Source of the DNA: Naematelia aurantialba
Taxonomy: Eukaryota; Basidiomycota; Tremellomycetes; Tremellales; Naemateliaceae
Reading direction: 5' to 3'
DNA: 64,000 nucleotides
NCBI GenBank assembly: GCA_021527695.1
Contig: JAKFAO010000002.1
Location: 1,612,501 to 1,676,500 of the forward strand
Part shown: positions 7,503-18,780 of the stretch, piece after piece
How the letters are laid out: the number at the start of each line of letters is the position of its first letter
Position numbering within the stretch: position 1 is the first letter of the stretch
Notes under the pieces: model-generated
Databases searched by the model: none
The model's input: only the letters and a program-made list of their open reading frames with translations
Told to the model about the DNA's origin: nothing
Position numbers and translations under genes: made by a program

Positions 7503-10500
7503 ATGGCGTCTCTCGCCGCCTCGCCGCTTCCCCAACACATGACATCCTCACCTGCGCTGGCCCAGTCCACTCCCCGGCCCTCTCGCACACGAACAAGCGC
7601 TAGTCCAGTGTCTTCACCATCACAAATTGCCTCGGCTTCCGCGTCTGGGAGCCCACGAAGTATCAGTCCCCGCCCATCAGGAGGGAGCACCATGGACGTC
7701 GAGGGGCTCGTACGAGCCAACAACGGGGACCTACGCAAAGCGCTTGGTGCCCTTGTATCGGAGCGCAATAATCTTGTGAGCATTTACGCTGGGATTCGGG
7801 ATTAATGACAGCAAACGCAAAACGCCCAGTTGTGGAAATTGATCGAGAAGCAACGCGCACAAGCCTCCCAGCTCGTCGCAGATAACGACCGCCTGCGCAC
7901 AGATCGGGAACGGGCCAATTCACGTCTAACAGCTGCGGGACTCGAGCCGATCGGTGCAAGGCGGATCCCGAACAGCTCGAGCACTGTGGGCCTAGGATTG
8001 AAAGCCGTGGAGATGCCGCAGATCCGCAGGCACAACTCAGATCGTGATGACAAGATCAAACCGCCACCCACGCTTCAGATTCCCATCGAAAGCACAGGAA
8101 GCAGCAGTCCTGCCTCGCCGGTAGCCACTTCGTCACCCACTTTCTCCAGAAATGCACCTACTCTCGCAGCAGTCGGACTCCTGCCATCTCCTATGAACGA
8201 GAACAAACTCCGACGCGAGAGCAGGATGGCGTTTCCACCTGAAGTGTCGACATTCATGACTCTCGCCGATTCACCTCGCGACGCAACGATACCCACGTCT
8301 GAGACGGCGCTCAAGCCAAGCTCCAGCTTAAATACACTCAGTCCGTCCTCGCAGTATTCGGTTAGCTCAAGCGTGGGCAGGCGAGACGACGGAGACTCGA
8401 ACGCAGTCTCTTCCCGCACTTTGGCTGCCACCGCCGAAGAACCAGAACCGGAACCCGACACGGACTCCGTGACGCAGGATCCTCCCACTCGGTCAAGCAG
8501 TATCAAATCGTCTCCGCCATCCCACAGACCGCTTTCTCCCACAAAAACCTCCAGAGTCTCCTTTCCCACTCCACATCCTACAGAGCCTGTTGACTCGCCG
8601 CGTCCATCACAGGATATTGACACTCCACGCGCATCCGTTGATCGGGCCAATCCATTGCCCTGCTTATCGCCTTCTCTTCTTCCGCATGCGCGCGTTTCTA
8701 TCCCCACATCCACTGTCAAGTCTAATCAGATTGGCCGCGACGTCCTCTGCTTTATCATCTCAATCACCGTACGGCCACCTTCGTCTGCGCCGATCACTTG
8801 GTCGGTTTCCAAGCTATTCAGCGCATTCATCGAGTTGGACACACGCATCAAGGCGAAAGCTGGCAAGAGCCGAAAAGAGTGGAAGGGTTTCATTGCGCCT
8901 CTTCCTGAAGGGCGGTCATGGAAGGATTTTGCCCCAAGCAGGATCGATCAGCGCAAGGCAGCTCTCGAGGCGTATCTGCAGTCGTTGCTGATCGCTCCTC
9001 TGAGCGATAAGACCGACTTGTGCCAGTTTCTCAGCACGGATCCCGTTAAGGTTCAAGAGAATGGAGCGAAGAAGGAGGGTTACTTGACCAAAAAGGGCAA
9101 GAACTTTGGCGGATGGAAGACGCGATTCTTCGTTCTTGAAGGACCCACGATGGAATACTACGAAAATGTGAGTGTAGGCTACCCTGAACGGGTGAAGCTC
9201 ATCCGCTAGCGTGGCGGAACACATCTAGGTTCAATTGTCATTACGGGTGCACAGATTGGGCGCCAGAATCGCCCGTCGGACACAAACGAAGAACGCGACT
9301 TTCGGCATGCTTTCCTCATCATCGAGACGGCTAAGAAGGGGCCACAGACTCGTCATGTGCTATGTGCTGAGAGCGACTTGGAGCGGGACAACTGGATCGA
9401 GGTACTGGTTCGCCATGTCGATCCAGAGGTACCACTTCACCCAGTCAGTCTCCAGCGTAAGAAGAGCAGTGGCCGAAAGTCAAGCAAGGACGTTGTCGTC
9501 ACTGCTGCTCTCCCCTTGTCGTCCATGCCGAGCTCGGACAGCAAGTTCTCCGGAGCACCTTCGCCCAGCCTGATCAACTCTATGGAGTCAAAACGAGCAA
9601 CGCAATCGAGCATGTCATCTCATCCATCGATGCCATCATTTGCCTCCCAGTCCAGCGTCCCTGCAGAATCGGACGCGGGCGAGACGCCGTCTCAGCCTCC
9701 CATGCCTCAGCCCCGCACAATGGTCACTAGTCCTTCGACGGATATCCTCTCCTCCTCGCCGCCCAAGTTCGCCGAACCTACTCCTCGTGCTGCTAAACAC
9801 CAAAGCATGATGCCATCACGGCAGTCACATAGTGCAGCCTACCTCGCGAAACTAGGGAGCGAAGGCATGTCCGCTCCGCCGGGCTACGAAGCGAAAGAGC
9901 GGGACCGTAAAGCCAAATCGGGTCGTTTCTGGCCTTCATTTGGCAAAGCGCCTGAAAGAGTAGCCAAACCAGTCTTTGGTGTGCCAGTGGCGGACTCGAT
10001 CGCGATTGCGTCTGTGGCCAATCTACCTGCCATCGTGTTTCGGTGTATCGAGTATCTCGAGGTCAAGCATGCCGAAGACGAAGAAGGCATATACCGGCTG
10101 AGCGGAAGTTCGGCGGTCATCAAAGGCCTAAAGGAGAAATTTGATATGGACGGGGACGTGAATCTCAAAGTCGTCGATGATCATTGGGATCCGCATGCCA
10201 TTGCGGGATTACTCAAGACTTATCTGAGAGAACTGCCAGCCAGCTTGCTCACCCGAGAGCTGCACCCGCGCTTCCTTGCCGTCATGGGTGAGTCAATCGT
10301 TCTTCGCTATCCCAACCATATCAGTGTGCTAACCATGCAGATCTCATCGAGTCGTCAGCAAGGGTATCTGAGCTTGCGCGGCTCGTATCAGAACTGCCAC
10401 CACCGAATTATGCCCTCCTACGCGCCCTCACGGCGCATCTCATCCTAATTGTCCGAAACGCAGCCACCAACAAGATGACACTACGTAACATCGGGATCGT

Positions 10501-11216
10501 CTTTTCGCCCACGCTCGGGATTCCAGCCGGCATCTTTTCGGAACTCGTTAGTCACTTTGGAGTGATATTCGACGACGAAGTCGAGGAGGTAGAGACGGTG
10601 GTAGTCGTCGCCAATGAGATGGACCCCGAGGCTGTGGCTGCAACTGCAAGCGGGGGCGCAGAAAGCGCCACTTCCCTAGAGGTGCCGCTCGAGTTTGTAC
10701 CTGAAGGAGGGTTGACTGTTGGAGGCAAGAACCGGAACAGTATGCTGTATCAAGCGGGTGGAGCCGACACGCTCCTCGGACTCGGCGGGAGATCATTAGA
10801 TCCGGGTGAGTCGGTCGCGATGGGACTCGCGCCTTGAACTCGCACGCTCCTGTTCCGTCGACCCCTGCAGCTGTCGCCGTCAGGCCGGTGCAAATGCTTA
10901 TAATGACACAGCGCAAGACGACTCGGCATCAGAAATCTCAACGGATGATATCGAGGTCGAGTCGGAAACTCCCTCCGCCCCGTCGTCAGAGAATGTCTCG
11001 AGCTTCGCCAGCCAGGCAGGTGGCCAAGCTGGAGGGCATGCGGGTGGACCGTCATACCCGCCTGCAGCGTCCGCGAGGCGCTCCAAAGCCATTGCGAAAG
11101 GGTTGACAGTAGAGCCACCGCGCGCAGGGAGCGATGGACGTCGGAAGTCTGCTAGCTCGGGTGGATTGCCGGTTAGTCCCCGTCCGCCGGGGGTCAGCGA
11201 CCAAATCGTCTCATAG
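7503..11216 (+). CDS. BEM3: PX-PH-RhoGAP protein, Bem3 type
   Basis: GTPase-activating protein for Cdc42/Rho-type GTPases in cell polarity. Five exons fit one frame of 1,152 residues: 7503-7775, 7830-9167, 9210-10287, 10341-10805, 10912-11216. Residues 1-390 are Ser/Pro-rich with a coiled segment (LWKLIEKQRAQASQLVADN). PX domain about 395-495 (DVLCFIISITVRPP, PLPEGRSWKDFAPSRID). PH domain about 505-605 (KEGYLTKKGKNFGGWKTRFF, RGGTHLGSIVITGAQIGRQ, DNWIEVLVRH). RhoGAP about 790-980: FGVPVADSI, EEGIYRLSGSS with the arginine finger, LLKTYLRELPASLL, MTLRNIGIVFSPTL. The acidic C-terminus needs the last intron (GTGAGT to GACACAG); without it the protein stops at 10837. The PX-PH-RhoGAP order is that of yeast Bem3, which binds phosphoinositides at growth sites. 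Confidence 0.93.
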
Positions 11217-12108
11217 ACTGGGCCGCGTCGCGAGGCGGGTGGAGATCGGCTTGCGTAGTTGGGTCAGTCCCGCATGCAGACATCGTCAGGTAAGGTCCTG
11301 GGTCCTGGGTAACAGACTACAAGACCAGGAGAGAGATCTGGTAGATCACATTGCGATCAGCATGCCCGCTAGCTGCGACGGAGCGCCAGGACAATCTACT
11401 GTAGACTGAATTCGAATCAGTTGTAGCTGTATGTATCCAAGAGAATGATGTATCTCTTGGCAGTACAGTATCTCTTTGGTCAAGACTGGATACAGTTTAC
11501 CAATCACGGAGTTTGGTGAGGTGTCCCTGTAAAATCGCCTTCGGGAGATTGGTGAACACCCGCAAGCAACACGGCAACTACGAGCGGTCGGGCGAGCTAT
11601 CGGGGCTGATGAGGGGCAGCTGAAGCGCTGTTAGCGTGTTCACACCCTCGGTCGGTGGTCAACAAACGACAGATGTGAAAAACGCGGTCGGAGTGGACAG
11701 CGACGGTGCTAGATCAATGCCCGCAGCATCGAGCGGTCGGCTCCGGTCGTTGAGTCGATGGCTGACGCTGGTGTCATTGGGGACTCGGCTGACAGTGGAG
11801 GCTCTCGTGTGGGTGAGGACTTGCGTGTCATTGAGTTCCTGCATGTGTTCCAAACTCCGCTTCGGCGGTGAACTTGAGCCCCAATTCTGCAGAAGCAGAG
11901 CTCAGCAATGTTACTACGGTCGGTTTTGGGCTCACAAGCAAGTTCTGCAGGCGCAGGGGGTTGGTACCTCTGTACCGGGTGATCATCGTGTCCAAGTTCT
12001 GTGCCAACTTCTTCTGTGGGTCAGCCTGGTCAGACGAATACGGGAGAGATGACACGTCTGGGGAGTGGAGAAGTAAGGGTATGGAGAAGTAAGGGTACTG
12101 GAGTGGAT
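11217..12108. other. Intergenic, convergent 3' ends
   Basis: Lies between the 3' ends of the RhoGAP gene (+) and the unknown gene at 12109-13308 (-). ORFs here are low in protein-like features and appear random. A short direct repeat (GGAGAAGTAAGGGTA-like, twice) occurs near 12065-12100. No RNA gene is recognised. Confidence 0.5.
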
Positions 12109-13308
12109 TCATCTAATCAGGCATACCTGTCCGATCCATTCAAGGTAACCAGAGAGTGGCATGTCTCCTGAACAGATGGATACGAGGTCGGCTGTCGTGT
12201 CTGGGTCCTGTTTCCCAGACCCAGCCGAAGCTCGAGATAAGTACGGAGTCGTCGGCGTTCCTGTTACTGCTGGACTGGAAGATGGGCCGGCGAGGGATGA
12301 CGCGGACCGTGGCATGCATGTGGTGAGAGTGGGATTCCTCTTCCAGAACGGTCGGAGAGCTCCATTGGCACACCGGCCACTAGGTTGCGTGTTCTCGCAT
12401 CCCCGTGCACGTCCAGGAGGAGCACCGCATGTTGAATCTAGGTGTGACACACCAAGTTTGTCGCTCATGGCAGGCGGAACTGGGTTCACGAGTGGCGAAT
12501 CGTCACAGAGCTTGATTCTCGACTTGCCAGCTGTCTCTGTCGCTGTTGGTTCAGGCGGAGCCGTCAGAGGCTTTGTGGGTGAAAGATCGCCCTCCTGACC
12601 ACACGGCCTCTCTGACACTGGAGTCAGGCTGCACAGGTCGCCCCAACCACCGTTTTCCAGGTTTGCACGCGCTCCAGCGGCGGTAGCAGTCTGTCCGACG
12701 GTGCCACATACTGCCAAAGACTGCTTGCCTACATTGGCAGACCGCGTAGCAGTTACAGCGGTTCCAGGCTCCGGGGAACGTATCTCTGAGACAGGTGAAG
12801 CGTGCCGCTGAAGTTCGGGAGATGACGATGGTGGAGACAGCTCCCCATCAAACAGAGCCTCCGGCCAAGTGCTCGCATCTGCTCTTACCACGGACGATTT
12901 GCTAACCCGTTTCTTCGTTCCTGCGCCGCTCTTGCTCTTACCTCCACGCCTCGCCTTGACCGCAGTCATTGTACGTCGTCGTGGCGTTGCCCCCTCGCGT
13001 GTCCGGAACGACTGGCTTGTGCGCCTGGTCAGTGGTGGCGAAGCACATGGCGTCGTTGACGTAAAGTGAATTCGGCGGGTACGGGACGGGACTAGGGCTG
13101 GAGGGGCGTGGGTAACCGTCCTTGATCGCAGTGTCCTAAAGTTAAGTTCATCGGCTCCTTGCGTAAGAGACCTCTTGCGTTTCAATCGGCATCTATCAGC
13201 GCTCTCCTGTCTTGCAGGAGGCAGAGGTTCTTGCAGATGCTGCCCAGCCACGCCGAGTTTCTTCTGTTCAAGTCGGGTGAATGGGCGATTGGTCTCGAGG
13301 AGGGACAT
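12109..13308 (-). CDS. Unknown basic, disordered protein
   Basis: A 399-residue open frame starting at an ATG. No family is recognised. The first half is strongly basic (for example RGGKSKSGAGTKKRVSKSS and several TRRTS/TPRRRT clusters, possible nuclear localisation signals). The middle is Ser/Pro-rich (GELSPPSSSPELQ), and the rest is low-complexity with scattered cysteines and no zinc-binding pattern. There is no signal peptide or membrane segment. It lies downstream of PAN3 on the same strand, 452 bp from the PAN3 stop. The base composition of the strand is even, so a chance ORF is possible; the coherent basic and Ser/Pro composition supports a real gene. An unrecognised 5' exon is possible. 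Confidence 0.5.
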   Translation of the reverse strand: MSLLETNRPFTRLEQKKLGVAGQHLQEPLPPARQESADRCRLKRKRSLTQGADELNFRTLRSRTVTHAPPALVPSRTRRIHFTSTTPCASPPLTRRTSQSFRTREGATPRRRTMTAVKARRGGKSKSGAGTKKRVSKSSVVRADASTWPEALFDGELSPPSSSPELQRHASPVSEIRSPEPGTAVTATRSANVGKQSLAVCGTVGQTATAAGARANLENGGWGDLCSLTPVSERPCGQEGDLSPTKPLTAPPEPTATETAGKSRIKLCDDSPLVNPVPPAMSDKLGVSHLDSTCGAPPGRARGCENTQPSGRCANGALRPFWKRNPTLTTCMPRSASSLAGPSSSPAVTGTPTTPYLSRASAGSGKQDPDTTADLVSICSGDMPLSGYLEWIGQVCLIR

Positions 13309-13760
13309 GATGCCAAGCTGTCTGCGTTATTCGGCGCCTCGAGGGATGAGATAACACTTCAAGAAGCTCGCCTCCAGCTTGCCAAATCAGCTTGAGGAGG
13401 ATCGTCGGTGCAAGAGACCTCGCAAGATAACTCGTCCGGTGCAAGCGAGGAAAGGAAACGTTCAACGAGGAAACTGCCGTCCACCGACTAAAGACTCCTA
13501 GCGCACGGACCTGTGCGTCGTCCAGCCATCTTGCATCCGCTCATTCGTCGCACCACCGGATCGCACAGGATGGAAATGAACGGGCTGCCTGAGCGCTCGC
13601 GTTCGCTGCAGGAATATTCCTACCATATTCTCGACTCTTAGCCGCTGCTCAGACCCCATCTTGGTCACTGCTACGATGGATGACCTCCAGGGCCATTGTG
13701 CTTCGGGTACGCCATTGCAGCCAGCGCTCCAACGCCCGAGCTGTCAAGTTTTACGGGCTT
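13309..13760. other. Intergenic between PAN3 3' end and unknown gene
   Basis: No gene recognised. It should hold the PAN3 3' UTR and the promoter of the 12109-13308 gene, both on the minus strand. Confidence 0.4.
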
Positions 13761-16700
13761 TCATCTGTTTTTGGGTGCTTTTGTGTTATCTAGACGAACC
13801 CCTATCGAAGCCCTCGCATTGGGTTCCCCGCGTTCCTCAACTCGCTGTAAACGTTCGTTAGTCGACGAGACAGCACCGAAGCAGAAGCACACGACTCGCC
13901 TGTACGCTGCCTCGATACAGCTTTTGATCTCGCGGTAGCTCACAACAAGACAAGATTGGTCATCTCTCGAGACCAGCATGATTCGCTCATCCAGTCCTGC
14001 ATCCAACTGCAGTTGGATCAGCTTCTGGCATCATTCCAGCCAGGTTGATTGAGAAGCTGACCTTGTTAAGGCAAGTCAGGACGTGTGAGAGATCGAGCAC
14101 AGGATTGCCATCAACACCAATGGAATGGAAAACAAAATCGCGGAATAGTTTGAGGATATAGCTAAAGTGATGAGTATAACCCGCAACCCATCCACAGCCA
14201 ACTCACCGATCTCCTGTGTCTGACCATCGTGGATCAAGCTCAAATCTGTCATCTCAGCGAGTCGCTTGCACGCACAAATCGTAACCCACTCTGCCCTTTC
14301 ATTGATAAAACCAAGCTTGACCAACAATCTTACAAGCCGTCCATTCTCAATCTCTCCTCCCAGCTCCGCCTCCAAGACATCAACGTACCTATGCATCAGT
14401 CTGTGTATGCCCCAGCCAACACTCACATTTGCATCGCATCGAGCTCGTTCAACATTCGCATGCCCGAGAGCCGGATCACATCATCGATGGTCTTACTGGG
14501 CTGCGGTTTGCTGATCAGGAACAGGACGATATTCTTCAGGTCTGGCGAGTAGTGGCGGGCAATGTGGTCAAGCGGTGTTGAAGGGTGCTGGCCAGGCTGG
14601 AAAAATTCGCAGGCAAGATGCAGAATCAGCTTGCCAAACGAGACAAGATCGTCTTGCTGGGATGTGTCAGCCTCCGTAAATTCGTACATCGTGGAGATAT
14701 CTGACCTGGAACATAGCAATTGGCGTGTTCGCATCGTACGCCAGCACGTCCATGATGCCGCAGCCGTTGACTCGAATTCTTACTCCGTTAGCAATCAGAA
14801 ATCTCGAGTGCTCCCCAAGAGCGCGAATGGCGTTCCCGCTCTTGCTCGGAGCCATACCATCCGGTCTCTTCCAACTGTCTCTAAACGCAGCTCTGATCAT
14901 TCCTTCACAGTCCGATACTGGCATCGAGCAAGGTAGATATCTAAGAGAGCAAAATGGCGCCACTCACCGGTTCTTCCCAGTGATTAACACCTTGCTCATA
15001 TCCAGACCCCTGACTGCCATTCCACTAGCATGTATCGCCTTGATCGCATTCGCGATTTGTGTAATATAACTCCACAGCACTCGCTCCGGAACAGGCATGC
15101 CCTGACGCGGATTCTTCTGTGGCCTGGGTGGGGGATCGGGAGCCAGATGCTCATCTAAGAGTGTCGTGCTGTCCGGATGATAGTCATACACCAAGATCAG
15201 AGCTTAACACTTGTCAGCCGGGTGAAACTAGATTCGAAAGAAGAGACTGATTCACAGTTATCGTTGAATGCCTTGGTTGTAAAGGCTTCTCGTAGGCCAA
15301 CGATATTGGGATGTCGCAGTCGCCGCCAGGTGTCGATTGCTCCAAATGCTTGTTCGTTCACAAGTTTGAAGCCTTCGAATTGTCAGCTATGAGTCGCAGC
15401 AGAGCTCTTTGCTCCTCCAGTACATCGCTTCTGCTCAAGGCCGACGACATATGCGCCCCGTGTAGGTGACTCACCCTCTATCCGCCTTAGAGCATAGACG
15501 TTCCCGTCCATCCCACTGGTCGCACGGTACACGGGACTCGGATGTCCCCAGACTCTACTCGGCGCAGAGACGTGACTGCCGAGAGGCAGGAGGCTATGAT
15601 ACACCCCCAATTCAGCTGGAAGACCAGTAGATCCCGAGGGGAGAGAGTGAATAGCATCTTGACGCGATTGAAGCACGCGTCGGAGGTCGTCGGAGATGAA
15701 GAATGAATGTAATGGTGCGGTCGATAGGGGAAGGTTGGATACGTGTGGTAGCGGCGCAGCGTAGAGGTGGTAATCGAGCTACTGTGGCGTAAGCCAAGTG
15801 CAAAGTGGTGGCGGAAGCGGGGCGCGACGAGTGACGAGTGACGAGACAGCGCGCAGCGGTAACGAGGTAAGGAATGTCCGTTCCGGGATGCAAGGGACGC
15901 ACGGTATGTCTGGCAGGCTGGGCCATATACATGCTCGACTCCATCGCCGCGTGATGACTGCCCAACATACCCTCGTCATAGCCCATCTATCATGCCATGC
16001 GTCAGGATCTACCGCCTTTTACAATGGACAAGAGGCCTACTGCAGAACCATCGGTTGAGCCAAGTAAACCGGTACCACTCGCTTGCGGCCAGAGATGCCC
16101 AGGATGTACCGACGGCGTCGAAGATCTAGAGAGTTTGTTAGCGTATGAAGCCGTCTCCCAGGGATAATCGGAGCTGGTTTATGGCTGGGAGGAGGGCCAT
16201 CCCTCAGAAGCGGGGTCTCAAGGAATCCAAGGCCTTGCATCTATTGAGGAGAAGAAGACTGACCGAGGAGAAACATCTGGAACGGGATTTGGCGTCTTTG
16301 GCACAAAGACAGGCGCAGCCACGCCAAGATTGGACAGTTTAGGCGCATCTTGAATGGCCTGTGATACAGGGGTACCAGGTAGAGGAGATTGCCTGAACTC
16401 GCTGATCAGCTAACCGGCAGTCGGCAATGCGATCGAGCAGATACTGACAAGGGATTCGGTACTGCCGTCTCAAGCAAAGTTGGATCTACGCCAGGCTGAG
16501 GTAGGATGTCAGCATCGTTCTGTGAATGTGAATAAAACAGCATACTGGTGGATGGTAAAACGGACACTGTATTAGTTAGCGTCGTTCCAGCTTGCCAAGG
16601 ACAAGACAAACCCCTTGGTCCTGGTATTTACAAGTTCTGGCTATGAGCAAGGGTTCCTGGAAACGTTCACTCACCCATAGATCAAGACATTCCTACATAA

Positions 16701-16930
16701 TCTCTGAGTATTATCCGCTACAACCACATCGTCTCAGCTGACACTTCCACCGTTGTGCACGGCGCTCCAGACTCACCCCGCTTCTTGTCGACGGGAGATG
16801 CCACCGAAGCCGGTATCTGAGGCTGTGTCTGTGTCTGGGCCTGGGCTTGCGCCGCAGGCTTGAAGGCCGGGGCGCTGGCGTTGGGCCGGACGATCTGAAT
16901 CGCCGCAGAGCGCGGGGCTGGCGCTGCCAT
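13761..16930 (-). CDS. PAN3: PAN3, regulatory subunit of the PAN2-PAN3 poly(A) nuclease
   Basis: PAN3 recruits the PAN2 deadenylase to mRNA through poly(A)-binding protein. Many short exons. The N-terminus (MAAPAPRSAAIQIV) is Gln/Ala/Pro-rich. A small exon then reads RLCRNVLIYG, followed by TCKYQDQG and FYSHS, the family's N-terminal CCCH finger region. Next come DYHLYAAPLPH and FFISDDLRRVLQ. The pseudokinase has VYHSLLPLG, VYRATSGMDGNVYALRR, IMVYDYHPDSTTLLDEH, VLWSYITQIANAIKAIH and RIRVNGCGIMDVL; the usual catalytic HRD/DFG residues are replaced, as in all PAN3s. The C-terminal knob has ELGGEIENGRLVRLLVKLGFI, YILKLFRDFVFHSIG, LDAGLDERIML and REIKSCIEAAY. In my splicing the third Cys of the zinc finger is not resolved. 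The coding end is the TGA at 13761-13763. Confidence 0.93.
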
Positions 16931-17186
16931 GCTCTCCCTGTGTCGGAGGGCAGAGGAGAACGAGACGGTTAGAGGAGACGAGTAAGATGTGACTGATGGC
17001 CGGATAGTGTCATCCACAACGCGTCGGGCCCGAACCACGCAAGGTACATACAGTCTATGATCTAATGCATAGTAGCGAGTAATGTTTGTACCGAATGTGT
17101 CTGTGGACTGATGCTTAGATGCTACAACATGATGGACATGGATGAATGGACAAGGTGCAGTGAAGGTGTTGAGAGGTTTGCCTGTT
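16931..17186. other. Short spacer between DHS 3' end and PAN3 start
   Basis: 256 bp between the deoxyhypusine synthase stop and the PAN3 ATG, both on the minus strand. It must hold the DHS 3' UTR and the PAN3 promoter. No other feature seen. Confidence 0.4.
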
Positions 17187-18569
17187 CTACTGAATCGCGT
17201 CGTCTGCCTGTGCCGCCCAATGTGCTTTGCCGAATGTCGCAGCCACCACCAGTGGGAACACCAAGGTCGCATCTGCGTACACCTATTGCGAAGTCAGACC
17301 CGCCTCACAACAGTCACGGAAGGGGCAGCGGCACACCTTGACGCTCTCCGCACCAGCTCGTATTTTGCCCCACGAAACGGCTTCATCTGGTCTCGCGCCA
17401 GAATCAGAGCCATCATACTGCCGTCAGCGCTGTCACTGGTCGGACAAACTCACTTCTTGGCCGGTGTTGATATATACTGCATAATCTGCTCCGTTTCTCT
17501 ATGCAATGGGTCAGCGGCCTGTCCATCTAAGCCGGACTTAACGAACAAATAGCATTGCATTTGCAATCTGGTGTTTGCAGATGCCTCCGCCCAGTATGAT
17601 CATCCCAGCTTTCTTGGAGTGAACGGACATGTCATTCAGTCGCCGGATGTCCGCAACAATGTCGATAGTAAGCTGGTGCTCTGTCTTGTACGTGTGGAAA
17701 TAGATCATGTCGCCCAACGAGCCGTCTGTGAGTGCTGGGCAAAACACCGGTATGTCGTTCTGCTTCTGTCAGCACGACAAGGCTGGGTGGCAGGTAAACC
17801 GGGTACAGGACGCAGGCGATATTCACCTTATAACACCAGTAATAAACGCTCTCCTCGTTGTTGATCTCCTTGCCTAATCGCCGGATCACAGACGACGGAG
17901 ACCAGCGCGTCTTTTCTGGCCCTTCCTGTTCCGCCACCAGCTGGTCCAGGATGGGCACAACCCAGTCTTCGAATGAGCAGTAGTTTGAGTTGGGCACGAG
18001 CAGGTTGCCTATCCTGTTGAGCCTGTCCCGACTCAGCTCTGTCGATTTCTCATTTCTGTTGCACGTGGATGGTCGCGGGCACAATGGGAACTTACCCCTT
18101 CTTCCGCAGCTCAGCCCCATCCAAGTGAAATTCCCCCAGCACTGTCGAGCCTAGACACTTGACAAAGTCTTCTTCTATGCCGCCTGCTGTGGTTACGATG
18201 CAGTCGATGAGCTTGTGCTGCGCCAAGAAACGGAGTATCTCGCGCAAGCCAGAAGATATAAGATTGGACGTGTATCCCAAAAAGAGGGTCAAGGGCTCAT
18301 TGGAATCTAATCTTCGTTGCCGCTTCACATGTCAGTCAAGGTTCGGGCAAGATTGATGTTACCGCTTGACTGACCATCTCCTCTACAATCTGGACAGCTC
18401 GTGCGAGACCAGTCGCCTGAAAGCCAATCGCCTCGTAGCTGCTCAAGAGCTGCTGCAAGTCGACTGGGTGGCTAAAGTCGGGACCCTTTACATGGACAGA
18501 GTCCTTGGGCAGAGCCTGTGACGGTGCGAGGACACTGGCATGTGCCGACGAGGTCGATGGGTGAGACAT
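17187..18569 (-). CDS. DYS1: Deoxyhypusine synthase
   Basis: Transfers the aminobutyl group of spermidine to one lysine of eIF5A, the first step of hypusine formation. The start is [14 protein letters not shown], then [20 protein letters not shown]. Later exons give [19 protein letters not shown] and [16 protein letters not shown] (NAD-binding), [72 protein letters not shown] and [18 protein letters not shown]. The Lys of WGKI is the catalytic lysine that forms the enzyme imine. The end is [19 protein letters not shown] and a short tail to a TAG. Donors are GTCAGT, GTAAGT and GTGAGT types. It shares a 211-bp promoter with the divergent MAD1 gene. The family is unmistakable. Confidence 0.95.
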
Positions 18570-18780
18570 TGGTTTGGGAGGGGCGAATGATATGAATTCT
18601 TGAAATTTATAAGATCTGAAACCCGGTCTGGATCCCCCAAAATTACCCGATTGGGCGATTTCATGACGCCGTCGGATCGTCCACCCAAGAAAGACGTACT
18701 CGAACAGGTCAACAACTACGTTTGTCGTCGTCTTGAACAACACCCAAGACCGTCGTTAGCACAGTATCGTGGCTGTGGAG
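18570..18780. promoter_or_regulatory. Bidirectional promoter, DHS and MAD1
   Basis: 211 bp separate the two divergent start codons, so both 5' UTRs and core promoters share this segment. An A/T-rich stretch (TGAATTCTTGAAATTTATAAG, about 18591-18611) includes TTTATAA and may serve as a TATA-like element. Confidence 0.5.

Noticed and set aside
8075..8719. 214-residue minus-strand ORF
   Set aside because: Antisense to the Ser/Pro-rich linker of the RhoGAP protein.
11636..12052. Plus-strand ORF of 138 residues downstream of the RhoGAP gene
   Set aside because: No protein-like motif and an overlapping minus-strand ORF of equal quality; treated as non-coding.
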